This document shows positions 61,047-64,000 of a stretch of 64,000 nt of DNA, piece after piece. Position 1 is the first letter of the stretch, and every line of letters begins with the position of its first letter. Source of the stretch: Aquisphaera giovannonii (GTDB lineage: Bacteria > Planctomycetota > Planctomycetia > Isosphaerales > Isosphaeraceae); assembly GCF_008087625.1 (NCBI RefSeq), contig NZ_CP042997.1, positions 5,084,001 to 5,148,000 of the forward strand, read 5' to 3'. The position numbers were made by a program, and so were the translations under genes. The notes below the pieces were generated by a model. That model saw nothing but the letters and a program-made list of their open reading frames with translations. It did no database searches and was not told the origin of the DNA.

Positions 61047-62315
61047 TCAGGACCGATCCGCCAGGGCGTTGTAGGCCTCCTTCAGCCGGGCCCAACCTAG
61101 CTTCCCGCAGAGGTCCGCCACCTTCCGCATGGCGGCCGGCACGTCGGGGTCGGCCGGCGGCTGGTGGTTGTCCCGGGCGGCCTGGGCGATGAGGAGCTTG
61201 CCGAACGAGGACCGCAGGGCGGAGCGGGCGTCGCGCAGCTCGTCGGCCCGCTTGCGGTCCTCCTCGGCGGCCTCGCGATGCCCCAGCCGCTGCTCCATCT
61301 GCGCCGCGCGGTAGCGGGAGGCCATGGAGTAGGGGTTCAGCTCCAGGGCCTTGCGGTAGTCCCGCAGCGCCCCCTCCCAGTCCTCGGCCTTCTCCTTGAG
61401 GAGGCCGCGGTGCCGCCAGGCCTCGGGCTCGTCGTCGGCCGCCGCCGGGGGCCTTTCCAGCAGGGCGGCCCAGCCCTCCTGGTCGCCGCTATCATAGAGC
61501 ATCGTCAGGTAGTCCCGCCACGCCCGGGCGTCGCCCGGCCGCCCCGCCAGGCAGGCCCGGAAGTCGCGCGCGGCCTCGTCCTTGCGGTTCAGGGCGGCGA
61601 GGGCGCGGGCCCGGGCGCGGAGGGCCTCCCAGTCGGTCGGGTCGGCGGCCACGTAGCGCTCGAGGATCGGCAGCGAGGCCGCCGGGGCGACCCGCTCCAG
61701 CTCGCTGTTGATGCGCATGCCCAGCAGGCGATACCGGCGATCGGGGCCGACGCGGTCGTAGGTCTCCCAGATGACGTCGGCCGCGTCGTCCCAGCGGTCC
61801 TCGGTCGCATAGATGCCCAGGAGCTGGTCGCTGGCGGCGTCCAGGACGTCCGGCGGGGTCGGGTGCAGCGGGTCGTCCTTGATGAGGGGGAGCCAGCACG
61901 CCTCGGCGTCCTTGGCCCGCTGGGCCACGAGGTAGGACTGCCCCTCGCGGAAGGCCACCTCGGGCTTGTCGGGCCACCAGAAGGGGACCTCGTGCAGCTC
62001 CCGGGCGCAGCCGATCGGGTCGTCCAGGGCGCCCAGGGTCCGGGCCAGCATCAGCCGGGACTCGACGTCCCGGGGGGACCGCCGCAGCCGCTCGCGGAGC
62101 GCGGCGGCGGCCTCGCGATACTGCTCGCGACGCATGAGCCCCTCGATCGCCGCCGGGCTCATCACGGGCCGGGTGTCGCGCCAGTACCACCAGGCGTCGA
62201 GGACGAAGAGCGCGGCGCAGAGGGCCAGGATCGCCGACGCCGCCCGGCCCCGGCGGGGCGAGGCGACGGCGGGGGCCGGCGCGGGCGTGATCGGGGCGGA
62301 TTGGGTGGTCGTCAT
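61047..62315 (-). CDS. Membrane-anchored TPR protein A
   Basis: The 422-residue protein has one helix (RAASAILALCAALFVLDAWW) followed by TPR repeats to the end (YREAAAALRERLRRSPRDVE, LRDYRKALELNPYSMASRYR). The ATG at 62315 places the helix close to the N-terminus. It has no enzymatic motif. It is one of three consecutive TPR genes in the operon and presumably a periplasmic scaffold for the cytochrome or CRTAC1 protein. Gap to the next gene is 40 bases. Confidence 0.85.
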   Translation of the reverse strand: MTTTQSAPITPAPAPAVASPRRGRAASAILALCAALFVLDAWWYWRDTRPVMSPAAIEGLMRREQYREAAAALRERLRRSPRDVESRLMLARTLGALDDPIGCARELHEVPFWWPDKPEVAFREGQSYLVAQRAKDAEACWLPLIKDDPLHPTPPDVLDAASDQLLGIYATEDRWDDAADVIWETYDRVGPDRRYRLLGMRINSELERVAPAASLPILERYVAADPTDWEALRARARALAALNRKDEAARDFRACLAGRPGDARAWRDYLTMLYDSGDQEGWAALLERPPAAADDEPEAWRHRGLLKEKAEDWEGALRDYRKALELNPYSMASRYRAAQMEQRLGHREAAEEDRKRADELRDARSALRSSFGKLLIAQAARDNHQPPADPDVPAAMRKVADLCGKLGWARLKEAYNALADRS

Positions 62316-62377
62316 CGGGGGTCGGTCGCCGGGTGCGGGAGCCGTCGCGACTCCCGAGGGCGCCCTAGGGTTCGATG

Positions 62378-63640
62378 TTACTTGAGCCTCTCCAGCGCGG
62401 CAAGGCTGGTGGGGTCGCCCGGGGCGTCGCGGAGCACCAGGCGGTGCCAGGCGCGGGCCTCGTCGAGGCGGCCGACGCGCTCCCGGAGCGACGCCAGCTT
62501 GTGGTAGAGGGCCGGGCGGGGCGTCACGCCGAGCGTCGGCTCGTCCATGGCCTCCTTGCGGGCGTCGGCGAGCCGGGACTCCGCGTCCTTGAAGTCCCTG
62601 AGGCGGTCGTCCGCGCGGCGGAGCTCCTCCGCGTCGCCGGAGGCCCGCGCGGCCAGCCGGAGCCGGTAGAGCGTCGCCCCGTCGTAGGGCCGGAATTCGA
62701 GGGCCCGCCGGTACATCCGGATCGCCGTCGGCCAGTCGCGGTCGCCGTCCGCCACGGCGCCCAGGAAGCGGGCGAACCGGGGATCCTCGCGGAGCGCCCC
62801 GGGGAGCCGGGCGACCTCCGCCTTGAGCTGCTCCGGCCGGTGGGCGTCCATCAAGGCGGCGAGCCAGGTCTCGCGGGCCTGGGGCGAGTCGGGGTTCCGG
62901 TCCAGCAGGCCCTTGAGGACCTCCAGCCCCCGGTCCGCCTCGCCGCTGCGGAGCAGCGCGAAGCCCACGGCCATCCCCAGCCGCAGGTTCGACGGATCCG
63001 CCTTCCAGGCCGGCTCGAACGTCTGCACCCGCGAGCCGTTGTCGATGTGCTCGACCTCCATCCGCACCATCTCCAGCAGCAGCCGGACCCGGTCGCGCGG
63101 ATGGGGCTCGTGCTCGAAGAGCCGCATCCCCAGCTCGTGCGCCTCGTCGTTCCGCCCCTCGAAGTCCAGCAGGTCCAGCAGGGCCCACCCGGCCTCGGGC
63201 ACGCGCGGATCCAGCTCCAGGGCCCGATACCAGAGGGCCTCGGCGGCGCCGTATTCCTTCAACTGGTAGCGGGCCTTGCCCTCGGAGAAGCGGAGCAGGG
63301 CCTCCTCCTCGCGCGTCTTCGGGCGGAGTCGGCCGAGGTGCTCGAGGGCGGCCTCCGGCCTCGGGTCGGGCCGGTCCATGGAGAACTGCGCCATGAGGAG
63401 GTGGGCCTTCGGGTCCCCGGGGTCGTCCCGGAGGCGGTCCGAGAGCAGGGCCTCGGCCCTGTCGAACTCGCCCCGCCGAGCCAGGGCGCAGATCTCCGCC
63501 AGGTCCGGCGTCGCGGCGTGCCAGAAGGAGAAGGCCAGGGCGCCGCCCCCGGCCAGCGCGATCAGGGCCGCCAGGAAGATCCGGACGCGGACGCCGGGCG
63601 TCCCCCCCGCCGGTGCCAGGTCAGCGGACTCACCCGCCAT
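62378..63640 (-). CDS. Membrane-anchored TPR protein B
   Basis: The 420-residue protein starts MAGESADLAPAGG, has one helix (RIFLAALIALAGGGALAFSF) and TPR-type repeats (FDRAEALLSDRLRDDPGDPK, AAEALWYRALELDPRVPEAG, LDEARAWHRLVLRDAPGD). It is related in layout to TPR protein A, which follows it by 62 bases. It probably anchors in the inner membrane with the repeats outside. No catalytic site is visible. Confidence 0.85.
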   Translation of the reverse strand: MAGESADLAPAGGTPGVRVRIFLAALIALAGGGALAFSFWHAATPDLAEICALARRGEFDRAEALLSDRLRDDPGDPKAHLLMAQFSMDRPDPRPEAALEHLGRLRPKTREEEALLRFSEGKARYQLKEYGAAEALWYRALELDPRVPEAGWALLDLLDFEGRNDEAHELGMRLFEHEPHPRDRVRLLLEMVRMEVEHIDNGSRVQTFEPAWKADPSNLRLGMAVGFALLRSGEADRGLEVLKGLLDRNPDSPQARETWLAALMDAHRPEQLKAEVARLPGALREDPRFARFLGAVADGDRDWPTAIRMYRRALEFRPYDGATLYRLRLAARASGDAEELRRADDRLRDFKDAESRLADARKEAMDEPTLGVTPRPALYHKLASLRERVGRLDEARAWHRLVLRDAPGDPTSLAALERLK

Positions 63641-63661
63641 CGCGATGCCCCCCGGAGCGGA

Positions 63662-64000
63662 TCAGAGCGCGTAGCGCGGCCATGGCTCCTTCCCCTTGCG
63701 GGCCGACGTCGAGCGGTCCCGGAGCTCGCGGATCTCGCCCTCGAGCCGCTCCGACTCGTCCCGGTGGCCCAGCAGGCGATGGGCCGCCGCGAGCTCGTGG
63801 AGCACGTCCATGCGCCCGGGGGCCCGACGGCGGGCGACCTCGAGGTGCTCGCGGGCCGCGTCGAACCGCTTCCGCGTGATCTCGACCTTGCCGAGCTCGT
63901 ACAGGGACGTCACGTCCGTCGGGTCCCATTCGGCCGCCTGCTTGAAGCAGGACTCGGCCTCGTCGAGCCGGCCCTCCTGGAAGTAGGCCCGCCCCAGGAT
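63662..64000 (-). CDS. TPR protein C, 5' end outside window
   Basis: The frame is open to the end of the window, so only the last about 112 residues are present. They read as TPR units: ILGRAYFQEGRLDEAESCFK, VEITRKRFDAAREHLEVARR, VLHELAAAHRLLGHRDESER, and end KGKEPWPRYAL. The gap to TPR protein B is 21 bases, so it heads or continues the same operon. Nothing can be said about its N-terminus. Confidence 0.8.
   Translation of the reverse strand: MLGRAYFQEGRLDEAESCFKQAAEWDPTDVTSLYELGKVEITRKRFDAAREHLEVARRRAPGRMDVLHELAAAHRLLGHRDESERLEGEIRELRDRSTSARKGKEPWPRYAL

Overview
The window is a GC-rich (clearly above 65 percent) piece of bacterial chromosome that reads as a planctomycete of the Isosphaeraceae type. 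The basis is the gene families, not a database search. There is a DUF1559 pseudopilin-like protein, a PVC-type dehydrogenase joined to cytochrome c, a CRTAC1/UnbV protein, many Ser/Thr-kinase and TPR proteins, a degenerate planctomycete LExR..LS secretion leader, and ECF sigma factors. Genus is not determined. I found no rRNA, tRNA, CRISPR array or prophage.

Layout. 1-8.4 kb: the end of an OFA-type MFS transporter with a tiny partner membrane protein, a repeat-rich gap, a J-domain protein, a secreted M1 aminopeptidase with a barrel-like C-terminus, and an ECF sigma factor overlapping a membrane-anchored LolA-like gene. 8.9-18.6 kb: a secreted alpha/beta hydrolase; a YhaN/SbcC-like ATPase and its SbcD/YhaO-like nuclease partner, separated by a C69 dipeptidase; REP-type palindromes; an ankyrin gene remnant. 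18.8-34 kb: a pseudokinase-TPR membrane protein, a GxxExxY gene inside a terminal inverted repeat cassette, an amidohydrolase, a 1661-residue SGNH/PVC/HEAT/discoidin/cupredoxin/cytochrome c protein, a YVTN-propeller phosphoesterase, a lipoprotein and the DUF1559 protein.

34-39.5 kb is a light-sensing operon on the minus strand: heme oxygenase, bacteriophytochrome kinase, single-domain response regulator, and a hybrid kinase with three receiver domains, ending at a terminator hairpin. 40.5-54 kb is a mixed region: a glycoside hydrolase-like protein, a HAF-repeat protein, a SUKH protein, a CBS-NhaA fusion antiporter, a YwgA-like/HD-phosphohydrolase pair behind a strong extended -10 promoter, a MATE exporter and a Ser/Thr kinase. 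54-56.5 kb has trpC and then a REP-associated tyrosine transposase (RAYT) between two oppositely oriented, modular REP arrays. 56.5-64 kb is a minus-strand operon for a heptaheme cytochrome c, a CRTAC1 protein and three TPR proteins.

The most unusual layer is the non-coding DNA. At least five palindromic or inverted-repeat families sit between genes: RAYT-linked REPs, about 165-bp elements whose paired arms both carry G-quadruplex motifs, a GxxExxY cassette, a 263-bp MITE-like element that supplies the stop codon of a kinase, and a two-copy mosaic block.
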